DNA of 64,000 nt from Mucor racemosus (GCA_027405735.1 JAPEHQ010000001.1:2666001-2730000), one strand, 5' to 3'. Counted from the first letter of the stretch, positions 35,813 through 46,916 are shown. The notes: generated by a model from the letters alone, not told the origin. Numbers and translations: made by a program.

Positions 35813-37540
35813 TTAGTTGGCAAGGGGATAATGAGGGCGAATATCAACAGGAATTCCAGCGTCATCAATACGAGCCAAAGCATCCTTAGTGCCTTTATGA
35901 AGAACACCATACTTTTTAACAAAATCATCGACTGCAGTTTTATCACCATCACCTTGAAGGATCAAAATATCTCTAGTCAAATCAGAAACTGCAGATCGAA
36001 TCTTTTCAAAATCAACACTGAATAATCTTGTCTTTTCATCACATTTGAAGCCACCTTTCTCAACTAAATAATTGAGTTGGATAGCTTGTCCTAAGCCATG
36101 TGCTTCTTGAATACCGAAACGAATAGAACGGAAAGCAGAAGCTAAAAATGTCACCCAGAACTCCTTTTGTGTGACATTATCAATAGTTCCATGATCAACC
36201 ATCAAATCAGCAGCAAATAATGCAGCAATATCTGCTTTGGCTTCTTCGAGAGCAGAGTGATATTCTTGTAATTTGGAGCGGACAGTATCGCCCTTGAGTG
36301 TATGATGAGGTCCATTACTATGACAAACTTCATGAAGTAATACATGAGTTGTAAACGCATCTTTTGTCAAATGAGCCAATTGATCTTTAGCCAATACTTG
36401 GGATGCAATAGGTGTCAAAACATGTTCGAATTTGCCTTCTTGAACATTCTTGATTAATACTAGTTTAGAACCACCCTTCTTGATGGCTTCCTCGTCGTTA
36501 GGAAGGTTATAAGCAGCTGTCATGGGAACCTTTTATAAAGAGATTTTAGTCAATAAAAAAGGGCATTATTTACATACATGTTTGTTTATACTTACTGCTA
36601 CATCACCAACAGCAAATAATTGATTTACAACAACAATGGGGGCAGCAACTAACTTGTCATTACGATACTTTTCAGGAATAGGTAAACGATCTTCAACAAA
36701 TTGGAGATCAGAGAACTTTTCCAAAAGCTTGGAAGAATGTTCATCACGCACATGGATATAAAACTCGTAAGCACTCTTGAAAGTAAAGAGGCCATCAGTA
36801 TATTGCTCATAAGGACCAATTGTAATCTCCAATTTATTTGATTTACCAAGACGAAGCCAATCCAATTCAGAATCCAAATAATTGTTAGTTTCGAAAGAAT
36901 CGGCGCGAGAAGACAAAAACTCATCAATGCGAGTTCCTTCACCAGCGATTTCCACACTCTTCAACTCTTTGGCAGCTTCGCGGAGATATTCAGCAGCAGG
37001 CTTCAAAAGGTCAGCATATGCCTCAGCATAAGAAACTGTCTCAAATCTACCATGGTCGTCCTTACGGATGATTGTATAATAACTTTTGGCTTTCTTTTGC
37101 TCTTCGGGTGATAAAGTCTCTACCCAGTTCTCAAAATCAGCCTTCTTCATACCTTCAGGATAGAAATTTCCGCCTTCAGGACGCTCAGGGACGCCATCGA
37201 TAAAAGGCACATTATCATCCTCGCGAGCCTAATAATATCATCATTGAATACATATTAGCAAAAGAAAGTTGTTTAACTGATTAAACTACCTTACCCAAGG
37301 GCCCTTATACATTTCAAATAAAGTGATAATTTCTTTATTTCCCTCAGCATGTAACTTTTTGCGTAATTCTTCGTTACCAGACCAGGCTTGACGTATATAA
37401 AGTTGGTCGATATATTTTCCTGCCTTTACCAAGTGCTTTAAAGCGGCATGCTCATGAGTGCTTAAATGAGATAAATCAGCAGTACACTCGAAAAGTGCAA
37501 AACGTGCGATTCTGCTGGAAAGAGAACGAATTGAGGCCAT
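35813..37540 (-). CDS. Dipeptidyl-peptidase III-like zinc metallopeptidase (HExxH form)
   Basis: Three exons (37540-37295, 37228-36596, 36529-35813) give 531 residues. The zinc site is visible as HEVCH (H359, E360, H363) followed by SNGPHH, with EEAKADIA (E388/E389) about 25 residues later, matching the M49-related DPP III-like group found in bacteria and as the C-terminal part of plant Nudix-DPP3 fusions. Classical DPP III has the longer HExxxH, so this belongs to the HExxH branch. The N-terminus (MASIRSLSSRIARFALFECT) is Arg/Ser-rich and could be a weak mitochondrial presequence. The conserved N-terminal part contains LEITIGPYEQYTDGLFTFK. No Nudix domain is present. The substrate is unknown. 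Confidence 0.85.
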
Positions 37541-38242
37541 AATTTACTGTTAAGTGAGAAATACTGAAGAGAAACAGAAAGAAAGAAAAATACGTGTACT
37601 GTATTTAACCGTTGTTTTCGTGCTGCTGCATGGCAAAGACAACCACCAATCAACGTGTGGGAAAGTCAAACTTGCTTCCGTTTGTGCGGAAGTGGTGAGT
37701 ATGGCTGTCTATAAAAGTAAATTAATAACTGAAAAGGTTATTTAAAATGACTCTATGACAGGCACTCCGATCTTTATTGATTTTGGCATTCAATAGGTGC
37801 GGGTGCTTTCACCTGAAAGACCTTGCATCTAGCTTTTTGGAGATTTGATGATCTCTTGAAAAATATAATTATTTGATACACGGGTGCATGCATGACCTAC
37901 ACAGGCTATATTGATTATCTTTTCTTTTATGCATTGGAAGGAAATTTTGTGGCTATATACTCTCAACATTAATTGACGCTTGCTTTAAAGGAGGAAGCGA
38001 ATCCAACATCAATTAACCATTTTGCACCAGGTCTAGCTGTGTTTCGAGAAGGATCGGTAGCATGCTCATCCGTGTCTATAAGTTTCAGGATGCTTTTTCT
38101 CAAACATATTTTTATATGAGCCAAAAAAATAGCTATAAATCCCTGGAAATCCACTATTTAACTTCAAACCGCCGACGAAACTCGTTACATTTTATTATTG
38201 AATCATTTCCAAGTTCCAAGCTACATTTCAGAAATATTCGGC
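37541..38242. other. Intergenic between the peptidase gene and element E2
   Basis: Peptidase promoter side, then AT-rich sequence. A 61-codon minus-strand frame (37969-38154) includes NTARPGAKWLIDVGFASS; it might be a fragment of a repeated ORF, but this cannot be supported. Nothing else is seen. Confidence 0.5.
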
Positions 38243-39345
38243 GCATTATGCTACCTATTCGTAAATTTATTTTATATCTCACAAAAGTCTCAAAAACAGG
38301 GAAAATTCACAGCTTTTTCTTTAAAAACTGGGTCCGACTTTTCATTCCTGCCTAACTTTTTTTTTTCACTGAATAACACCAAGAAAAGATTATATATTAA
38401 TGTACTTGAAATGTTCAACTTTAATCCAAAAATGAGTATCCAGAAATATCTTATTTTTTGCAGTTGATATAGCTTTTTTAATGCTAATGTTTCAGATTTT
38501 TACCGCTAATTTATTGCTAAGAATTAAAAGCTTTGAGCCTTAATATCTCTACAAAAAAATAAGCTACAGTAACACTTTTTAATAATAAAACTTATTTATT
38601 TTGAAGTATTCTATAACGCATTTCGGTATGAAAAAATTCTGAGCACTTATTTTTTTTTTCAATTTTTTTGACTTTCTTATAGTAAATTTCAAAATATTCG
38701 TTAAATTGAGCAGTATTTTTTTTTTTTTTTTTTACATTCATGCCATCCACCTCGTTGAGCTCTCTCGGGCCCAATTTAGTTTTTTTCGAAATATTGATTT
38801 TTCGTGGAGATATCCTCAAAAATGTGTACAAAAAGTAGGAATGGGCTTCGATTCGAGTTTGAATCGAGTTTTAACGGAAACGGCCATTCGATTCGAGTTG
38901 AAAAACGGCCCATTCTTTTGTAACCCAGATAAAAAACGGGATGGGAGCAAGTATTGGTTTGCCTTAAGGAAGCTGTTGATAGCAACCTTGTCAAATTAAT
39001 ATGGGATTATGAATTGATAATAGCATATTTGACAAGTTCATAACTTGAAGTATTTTTTCAATCCTGCTTTTGAGTTTAGCTGACAAAAAAAAAAGAAGAA
39101 ACTCGAATACCCTCATTCGAGTTTGCATAAAAAACGGCCCGTTAAAGCAGTCAAACTCGGTTAACCGTAATACGATGCGTTGTTTGTGAAATCCTAACAA
39201 AAAGATATATTTTTTGTTTCAAGCTTTAATATTTCCCCTGTATACCCTCATCCCAAATTCTGAGTTTGAATTTTTTTTCATAAAATATCGTTTTCTCTAC
39301 AAAAAATGCAGCTATAAAGCTCAATAATAATAATAACTAGGTCAA
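38243..39345 (+). repeat. R1 terminal repeat, copy C (interrupted by a MITE)
   Basis: 38243-38835 and 39197-39345 together are the reverse complement of copy D (56395-57149), with high similarity. A minus-strand frame at 38592-38831 carries the RISPRKINISKKT / GPRELNE motif shared by the R1 copies. Confidence 0.85.
38836..39196. mobile_element. hAT-like MITE, 361 bp
   Basis: Starts TAGGAATGGGC and ends TTTGTGAAATCCTA, so the termini are TAGGA...TCCTA. It is flanked by an exact 8 bp duplication ACAAAAAG (38828-38835 and 39197-39204). R1 copy D reads through a single ACAAAAAG at the same place, an empty site. The interior holds repeated ATTCGAGTTT and AACGGCC words. Non-autonomous, no ORF. Confidence 0.8.
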
Positions 39346-40599
39346 TAAAAAGCAAGGGATCCAAAGTTAAGTATATACAGAATATTCTTGATTGAACAAT
39401 AGAATTAAAGATTTTTCTACACCATGAATCAGCTAATGTAGAATGTCCAGTACCTATTCCTAATTGGCTGATTCTTAAAGAATATCCCAACCCTTGGATT
39501 AATTGACACAGAAATACTCATACTTATTCCCAATGTTGAGATAAAGTTTACAGCATCACTACTACGGCCGACCTGTGCTGCACAAGATGATTTCGTTGTG
39601 CCCACTGAATATGGTTAAAAAGATAACAATATGCACATAGGCACAACAAAAAAAACTGCACACGAGCACAACGCTAACCCTGTATGTGCAGAATTATATA
39701 TTCTGTCCTTGTGCATAGCATTAATCCCATGTGTGCATCATAATAAAATCTGACCATGAGCATAATTAGCTGATCGTATGGGCACAAATTGGTTTGTACA
39801 TGAGCATCGTACCGTTCTCAAAATTACATTGCATTTTTTTACTGGAATGGGTTTTTAAATTACATTTGTTTTTATTAATATAAATTATAGACAATACAAT
39901 TCAATACGTTGTTGATGTAGAGCAATACATGCAAGGGCCAATACATTTACGATTATTATCATTTATACATATCTTTATAGTTATAATGTTTACAGTAACA
40001 ATGGTTTTTTCTCGAGCATAAACTTAAATAACATTTACTGCTTAAATTTATATGCTAGCCAAACCTAAGATTATATATGTTACTTTATCGCACACAAAAT
40101 TTAAAGAAATTAACCTTCTTTAAACTTACTATTTTAGTTTACGATTGTCAGCGGTAAAAAGATTTGTTTTCAAGTATAGCTACGATCAAAACTATTGTTA
40201 TTATACAAGACATTAAAGTATTCTTTTTTTATTTTTGTTTCTATATCATTTGAAATTTTATTATTATTTTGAAATATTTTGTGGGTTTGTAGCCAGTTCT
40301 AGCTTTCTATTGAGCAGATACAGTACAAATATTATTGCCTTCGGTTTGATCTAATAATTAAGAAATACGTCCAACAATAAAGTAGTAAATAATGGTATTT
40401 GATTTTAGAATGCGGTTAAATGAAAATATCAGTCTCTAATATAGGCTGCTATCTGCTATAGGGATGTTGTCCAGCCCAACTTATACTAGTAAGTTTGGCT
40501 GGCAAAACCCAGCTCGCCACCAATACTAATCTGCTACCTATATTAAAAACATTAGTCCCTTATGTTAGAATGCGTATTCAGATAAAAGAAAAGAATACC
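39346..40599. other. E2 loop region, inverse of the E1 loop
   Basis: From about 39640 to 40600 the sequence is the reverse complement of E1 about 10250-11700 without the solo LTR. It includes the second iteron array. 39346-39600 is unique. No gene is seen. Confidence 0.7.
39633..39810 (-). repeat. TGC iteron array, copy 2 (reads GCA on the plus strand)
   Basis: GCA cores start at 39666, 39688, 39713, 39735, 39760, 39782 and 39804, spaced 22, 25, 22, 25, 22 and 22 bases, with extra cores at 39633, 39641, 39658 and 39718. This is the inverse of the array at 11519-11700 and keeps its alternating spacing. Confidence 0.65.
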
Positions 40600-40961
40600 A
40601 ACCAGATAGCCTAATGTGCTTTATTAAACGGTAAATATATTCTTGGAATTATGAAAACAAAAAGAGAGGAACAATACACGTAGAAAAGGATTTTCAAGGC
40701 TTTACATTATTTATTACCGTCTTTAAAACCCTGCTAAATTGCACATTTCAGTCAATGTAAAAGCAGCATTACAGCGCATCAATCTATAAACTAAACAAAA
40801 TATGCAATATCGGCTATCATAGAAACATGCATTTTCTACCAGAAAAACCGGCTGTTATATCATAGATTCATTAAAAAATTGCAAAAGCGATCCCGTAGAG
40901 CAACGCCGTAATTGAGCATAGCCAGATTGAACGGCTATTAAATCTTTTATACTATGGCATC

Positions 40962-41193
40962 ATTGAAATGTCAAAAGAGTCTATATAAATAATCTTGCCA
41001 GAATATTACACTTTTATTTATTAACAATACATCCTTTGGATGTATTTATATACATTAGTTATAGCTATTACTAGATAGGGTTTTACTATCTAAGAATATG
41101 ATGTAAGTCAATGATCCGCATTGATTTACTGTAACACTAATTATAGACTGCGACCTTGGATGTGAGACATAGGATGAGTATTGACATAACAAT
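40962..41193. mobile_element. MITE-like insertion with 13 bp terminal inverted repeats
   Basis: Left end ATTGAAATGTCAA and right end (reverse complement) ATTGTTATGTCAA match at 11 of 13 positions. A CAT triplet lies next to both ends (40958-40960 and 41194-41196), possibly a 3 bp target duplication as in PIF/Harbinger elements. Both E1 arms lack it (near 9888 and 12551), giving an empty site. Confidence 0.6.
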
Positions 41194-41907
41194 CATATCT
41201 AAGTTCTAAATAAAAAGGTGTTTTTTCAACTTTTCTTATACTTAACCATGTATGATCTGAGAATTCAGACTTTGTAGCAGACATTTTCGGGGCTCATTTT
41301 ATCCTTACCAACACTCATGATTTACATCAAAAAACAGAAAAATCAAATTTTGATACCAAAATCAACGTTTAAATATACTACATTGTGAGAAAAAATTGTA
41401 GCCATAGCTGATGCGCATTTTATAAAAGCTTCACATTAAATGTCAATTAATGAAACTTTGTACTTTTGACCCAAAAACGGTTTTTTGATTAAAGGATTTT
41501 CATGTAATATTTTGCAATAAAAAAGTTTGTTATTTTTTATTGAGCAAATAGAGCGCTAAATTTTCTATATGTGTATATCTTTTGTTTTTATAATTGGTAG
41601 TATAATTAACTCTAGATTTGAAAAATCAGAAAAAAAAAATTAAAAAATGTCAAAATTGATGATCTGGAAAAGAATAACTTTTGAAATTAATATTCCGCTT
41701 ATAAGCCTTGTAAGTCTTAAAAATAAGAAATTTTATAATACTTGAGAACTTTTTCAAGAATTTACAATGCTGTACCCACTTGATTCAAGCTTATTATTGT
41801 AAATCATTATACATGTTAGTATTGTGTGGTAGTTTATATGATGATAATATAGACTTACTTTTATAATTATAACGCCAAAGGTGATTTACATTAGGTTTTA
41901 GTCTTAC

Positions 41908-41976
41908 CCCTCCAACATCATAAACATAAACATAAACATGGCCATCACTGGGACGGACCTATTGCCACCTTTTTAC
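41908..41976 (-). pseudogene. Truncated third copy of the captured dynein exon
   Basis: Minus-strand remnant of the dynein intermediate-chain fragment, with three instead of four hexamer units and a small insertion (GGAC) that breaks the frame. Confidence 0.6.
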
Positions 41977-42453
41977 ATCGTTGTTCCCATTTGGTCCCCG
42001 AAAGAAGAACATGGGCAGAACTCTTTCAAACCCCAAATTTCAAATTGATATATCTCGTCAATAAGGCAATTCTGTTGAATCAGAGTAACTCACATCTGCT
42101 TTAAACCATTCAAATTATTCTCGTGATAATTATATTATGATTGATATACTTTAATAAATTGACTAAAAAACCTTGATCTAATTTCTCTGTATTCTGTTCA
42201 AATACCGAAACATGTTTTTATACAAGATGACATTAACTTTATTATGTGGGATAATGTATCAGCTCAACACAAACCAAATATATGGGAATAAAATTGACTG
42301 TAAAATTTAAGTTTCATAATCGGTGTATTTTTTTTTTGTGTTCACAAGGTAGATCCAACGAAAAGATAATCTGCGTTTTTTGTTTCATCAAACAATATTA
42401 TTTTTTTACCAAGAAAACCAAGATAATAGTTTACAATACAGCTCACAGCCTAT

Positions 42454-42555
42454 TGTAATAATCTAAATATGGACTATATTATGTTTGAGGAAAAGAGACT
42501 GATTTTATTAATATTATTATAATTGAGATTATATATAAAAGACTGAGTTACAACA
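42454..42555 (-). repeat. LTR 1 (3' LTR of unit 1)
   Basis: 102 bp, TG...CA on the minus strand. It is bordered on the left by the CTAT target duplication and on the right by the polypurine tract at 42556-42566. Confidence 0.92.
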
Positions 42556-42566
42556 TTCCCCCGTTT
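42556..42566 (-). promoter_or_regulatory. Polypurine tract of unit 1
   Basis: AAACGGGGGAA on the minus strand directly precedes the 3' LTR, the expected primer site for plus-strand DNA synthesis. The same tract recurs beside LTR 2 (47019) and LTR 3 (50811). Confidence 0.75.
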
Positions 42567-42708
42567 GATAAAATATAAATGATGATATAAAATAATATAA
42601 AATAAAATAATTGAATAATATGAAATGATACTAAAATAATTGAATATAAAATAATTGAATAATCGCATTAAAAACCTAAGAGGAAAAAAGCTTGATTGAT
42701 TTGATGTA

Positions 42709-45700
42709 TTAATCGTAATATTTCTTGATTAATGATATGTGTATGTTATTGTAACGTTTGTTGTAATATTTCAAGTTGTATCTAGTTTTTGATAGTACTT
42801 TAAATATTATCATTGGTCCTATCCAATTTTGTTGAAGTTTTCTAGGTCTGACTTTCGATGATCTTGATGTATTAAATAATAATACTTTATCATTAACTTT
42901 GAATTCATTATTGTATTCATAGTGTTCATTTGTAGTTAAATTGTTGTATACTATTTCGAAAGCTTGTTCTAGATTTTCTTTTAATTGTGATGCAAATTTG
43001 GATTGTGGTGTGTGAGATTGTCCTTTGTATAAAGGTATGTCTTTATTTTCTTGAGTAATAATCTGATTTATTGATTTTGCTGTTCTACCATATACAAGTT
43101 CAAAAGGTGTAAAACCAGTACTTTGATGAATCATGTTGTTGTATACAAAACGAATTAATCTGATGTTTGTATCCCATAGTTTGACTACATTGGTTTTTTG
43201 TGCATATACCAAAATCATTTGTCTCAGAGTTTTCATGTATCTTTCAACAATCCCGTTTGATGATGGATGATTAGGTGGTGTAAATGATATTTTTATATCT
43301 AGATATTGATTTAATTGTTGCATAAATTCACTGTTAAATGGTGCTCCATTATCTGAAATTATTTCGTCTGGTATGCCGTGCCTTAAGATAAAGTTGTAAT
43401 ACAATACTTTTGCTAATTCACTTGTGAGTATTGATTTCATTGGATAAATTTCAACATATTTCGTGAAAGTGTCAATGATAACTAATATGTGAACATTTCC
43501 TTTTTCTGTTATTGGCAATGGTCCAAAATAATCTATTGCTATTTTTTGAAAAGGTTTTTCTCCTGCAGTACTTGATGTATTGTGTTGATATGATCGATCA
43601 CCTTTGACTTTTTGACAAGTGATACATTTTTTGATATAATCTTCAACTTCTTGCTTCATATTTTCCCACCAGAATTGTTTGCTGATTGCATTGATTGTTT
43701 TGTTAATTCCACTGTGTCCCGCAAATTGCTTGTCGTGAAATTCCTTGATTACTGTTTGTGTCAATTGAGATGGTACTACTTTGCTTATTTTGTTGCTGAA
43801 TATATTTTGTTGTCTTTGTATTACTTTGAATATAATACCATTAGATACAATAAATGATTTGTTGTTAGATATTTTGTATTCTTGTAATTTATCATCTTTT
43901 TCTTGTTCAAGTTGCCAATTGATAGATTGTAATCTTGTCTTAAGTTCGATGTTGAATATGGTTGACCTTGATAGAGCATCTGCAGCATTATTTTTCTTGC
44001 CTGGAACATATTTTACTATGAAATCGAACGCTTGTAAAAATAAACACCATCTGAATAGCCTTGGTTGCTTATCCTCATTGGTATTAAGTATCCATTGTAA
44101 CGAAGAATGATCAGTATATATAATGAATTGATTACATTCTAAATATATACGAAATTTCTTGATACCGAATATAATTGCTAATGCTTCCAGTTCACGAATA
44201 GAGTAGTTTTTTTCATGTTTTGATAAAGATCTTGATGCGAATGATAAAGGGTATGGATGTCCTTCATATCTTTGACATAGTATGACAGCTATGCCTGCCG
44301 TATTTGCTGCATCTGTATGTAGTTTAAATTGTTTATCAAAATCAGGTTGTATCAAATTTGGTAAATTTGACAATTGTTGCTTGATTTTTGTGAATGCTTC
44401 TTGTTGTTCTTCTTTCCAGCTAAATGTTTGATTTTTCATTTTTAATCTTCTCAATGGTTCAATGATTACTTGATATTGCTTGATAAATTTTTGATATACG
44501 CCTGTCATTCCAAGAAATCTTTCCAACTCTTTTATATCTTTTGGTGGAGGTAGTTGTGTAATAGGTCGAACTTTGTCTGGGTCGGCTTGAATTCCTTGAT
44601 CCGAAACTATAAAACCTAAAAATTTGACTTGTTTCATAACGAATTGACATTTTTTGATGTTGATTGATAAGTTTGCTTCTTTTAATTTATATAACAATGT
44701 CTTCAAATGATGTAAATGTTGATCAAAATTGTCTGAATATAAAATTACGTCATCTTGATATGCAATAGCTGATACATAACGCATTTCACCTAAAACTTTG
44801 TCCATTAATGATTGAAAATATGCACTTGAGTTCTTCATTCCCATTCCCATAGAATTGAAAACGTAAATTGACGTCTGTGTAACTAGAGCGGACTTTGATT
44901 TATCACACTCCGCTATCGGAATTTGATAATATCCTGAGATCAGATCGATTTTTGAAAAAAATTTTGCTTTTCCCAGAGATTGCAATGCATAATGAAGATT
45001 GACATATGGATATTTGATAGTTTTAGTTATAGCATTTAATTTGATGTAATTACCACAAATTCTAATAGATTTGTCTGATTTTGTGACAGCAGTAACAGGT
45101 GAACCCCATTCCGAGAATGCAACTTTAGTTACTATTCCATTTTTTATTAATTCTTTAAATTTTTCATCAATTTGCTTTTGAATTTTCGGATGATAGTATC
45201 TTGGAGGTGAGTAAATTGGCTCATGATCACCTGTGTCAATGTGACATTCCATCTTGTTGGTAATAGAAGGTTTTTGATCTCCTGACAGAAATATTGTTTG
45301 AAAATTTTTTAAAATGTTATTGAGTTGTTTTTGCTGACTATCAGTGCACATGATTTGTTGATGTTGAACTTTACTATACTGTATATAATATTGTTTTCCA
45401 TTGATTGTTAACTTTATTCTGTTTTTGTTTGTTTCAATGATAGTGTTCCACTTGGTCATAGTGTCAAATCCGATGACCATTTGTTTAGCTAAATCCTTAA
45501 TGACATGAACTTTAACTTTAGTATTAAACAATTGAATGTATACTATCCCTAATGTTGTTTTGTTATTATTGTTGATGTCAACGTATTGAATGGTTTCTGA
45601 AGTGTCCATATTCAAATTAAGTTTGTTAATAAGTTCATAATTGATAGCAGTGATTGCAGCACCAGTATCCCATAAAGCTAAAATTTGATTAGATCCCATT

Positions 45701-46791
45701 TTTATGACAGTTGTTGGTGTAACCGAGTTTCCGTTTTTTATGTGATTTATATATCCTGCATCAATATGTTGTAATTCAATAATATCTTCTGACGACGATT
45801 CATTGGTTTCAAGTTGGTGTAATGATCTGTTGTTTTGATTGCATTCATAATTGCGGTGTCTGCCGTTGCAATATCCACATACTGGATTACCGAATTTGTC
45901 ATAGAGTTTAGGTCGTTCATTATTATTGGTATTGATCTTGTTGTTCTGAAATTTGTTTTTGCCTTTCTTGAATTTGTTTTTCTTATAGAATTGTTTTTTA
46001 TTATCAAATTTTTTCTTTTGATTCATATGATCAATGTCCATTGGGTCATCCTTTGTGTAATCTGGTCCTTGTTCATCATAAGATGAACTTTTTCCATAGT
46101 TAGAAACAGCTAAATTGGAACCGATTTTCATTGCTTGTTTTGTGATGTAATCTAAAGATGCCGGAGTACCACGTTCGCCTTGAAGTAAAATTGACGTAGT
46201 AAGAGTAGCGACCAAACCAATATCATATAGTGATTGTACATACCAATCTCTCAAATCAGTTACTGAAATGATATTACTTCCTTGAGGAATGATATGATAA
46301 GTGTTAATCCAGTTAGTAGTGTGTTGAGCTATGGATTCATTTCGTTTTTGTTTTAATGCTTGTAACTTGTTTATTCCTTGTCTTTGTTCAAGGTTTAAGC
46401 TTTTACCAAAATATTGCAATAAATTTTGTGTTAGTGTTGTCCATTTGCTTTTGATAGCATTTGGGAGATGTATGATCCAATTTTTCATGTTATCAGGTAA
46501 AAATTTACATAAAGTAGCTGTGCATAAATCCATGTCTGTGATTCCTAAGTATTTGGCTTGCTGTTCAAATTCAAAGAAATATACTCTCAAGCTATTGTTG
46601 ATTTGATATTTAGGCATGTCCAAGTTTTTTAACTTTTGTTGTTTAACATATTGTGAGAATTCATTTTTGCTTTCAAATGCTAATTGTTGATTATTCTGTT
46701 GTATTTGTAATCTTTCAATTAATTGTTGTTGTTGATCTAACTTTGCTAGAAGTTGTTGAATGTCAACGTTAGATGTACCTTCGTTTGACAT
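42709..46791 (-). CDS. Ty3/gypsy Gag-Pol polyprotein, unit 1, intact
   Basis: One 1360-residue frame encodes Gag and Pol without a frameshift. Order of domains: Gag (1 to about 300) with a zinc knuckle CGYCNGRHRNYEC at 305-317 (C-x2-C-x3-H-x4-C, one residue shorter than usual); aspartic protease LWDTGAA (D375); reverse transcriptase with FSKIDLISGYYQIPI (612-626) and a YQDD box (678-681); RNase H (HTDAAN at 825, YTDHSS at 892, ADALSR at 937); integrase with an HHCC zinc site (H1019, H1025, C1056, C1059) and catalytic D1087, D1147 and E1183; then a C-terminal WIGPMIIFKVL module like the GPY/F domain. No chromodomain is seen. All catalytic residues are present, so it may be active. Confidence 0.93.
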   Translation of the reverse strand: MSNEGTSNVDIQQLLAKLDQQQQLIERLQIQQNNQQLAFESKNEFSQYVKQQKLKNLDMPKYQINNSLRVYFFEFEQQAKYLGITDMDLCTATLCKFLPDNMKNWIIHLPNAIKSKWTTLTQNLLQYFGKSLNLEQRQGINKLQALKQKRNESIAQHTTNWINTYHIIPQGSNIISVTDLRDWYVQSLYDIGLVATLTTSILLQGERGTPASLDYITKQAMKIGSNLAVSNYGKSSSYDEQGPDYTKDDPMDIDHMNQKKKFDNKKQFYKKNKFKKGKNKFQNNKINTNNNERPKLYDKFGNPVCGYCNGRHRNYECNQNNRSLHQLETNESSSEDIIELQHIDAGYINHIKNGNSVTPTTVIKMGSNQILALWDTGAAITAINYELINKLNLNMDTSETIQYVDINNNNKTTLGIVYIQLFNTKVKVHVIKDLAKQMVIGFDTMTKWNTIIETNKNRIKLTINGKQYYIQYSKVQHQQIMCTDSQQKQLNNILKNFQTIFLSGDQKPSITNKMECHIDTGDHEPIYSPPRYYHPKIQKQIDEKFKELIKNGIVTKVAFSEWGSPVTAVTKSDKSIRICGNYIKLNAITKTIKYPYVNLHYALQSLGKAKFFSKIDLISGYYQIPIAECDKSKSALVTQTSIYVFNSMGMGMKNSSAYFQSLMDKVLGEMRYVSAIAYQDDVILYSDNFDQHLHHLKTLLYKLKEANLSINIKKCQFVMKQVKFLGFIVSDQGIQADPDKVRPITQLPPPKDIKELERFLGMTGVYQKFIKQYQVIIEPLRRLKMKNQTFSWKEEQQEAFTKIKQQLSNLPNLIQPDFDKQFKLHTDAANTAGIAVILCQRYEGHPYPLSFASRSLSKHEKNYSIRELEALAIIFGIKKFRIYLECNQFIIYTDHSSLQWILNTNEDKQPRLFRWCLFLQAFDFIVKYVPGKKNNAADALSRSTIFNIELKTRLQSINWQLEQEKDDKLQEYKISNNKSFIVSNGIIFKVIQRQQNIFSNKISKVVPSQLTQTVIKEFHDKQFAGHSGINKTINAISKQFWWENMKQEVEDYIKKCITCQKVKGDRSYQHNTSSTAGEKPFQKIAIDYFGPLPITEKGNVHILVIIDTFTKYVEIYPMKSILTSELAKVLYYNFILRHGIPDEIISDNGAPFNSEFMQQLNQYLDIKISFTPPNHPSSNGIVERYMKTLRQMILVYAQKTNVVKLWDTNIRLIRFVYNNMIHQSTGFTPFELVYGRTAKSINQIITQENKDIPLYKGQSHTPQSKFASQLKENLEQAFEIVYNNLTTNEHYEYNNEFKVNDKVLLFNTSRSSKVRPRKLQQNWIGPMIIFKVLSKTRYNLKYYNKRYNNIHISLIKKYYD

Positions 46792-46916
46792 GTTGAATAA
46801 TTATTTCGGTGAATTGAAATAATTTGATGTTGATGTAGATGTTGTTGTTGTTGTTGTTGTGAACCTCTTATACTGACTGATGAATTAGTTAGTGTGTAGT
46901 AGTGGTAGCCTCACCA

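Larger units (their letters stand above)
40600..41976 (-). repeat. R2 arm, diverged third copy (in E2)
   Basis: Same orientation as the right arm of E1 (12190-13320), with many substitutions, and interrupted by a 232 bp MITE at 40962-41193. It ends inside the dynein exon fragment (41908-41976), where the sequence jumps to the block matching 13961. Confidence 0.85.
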
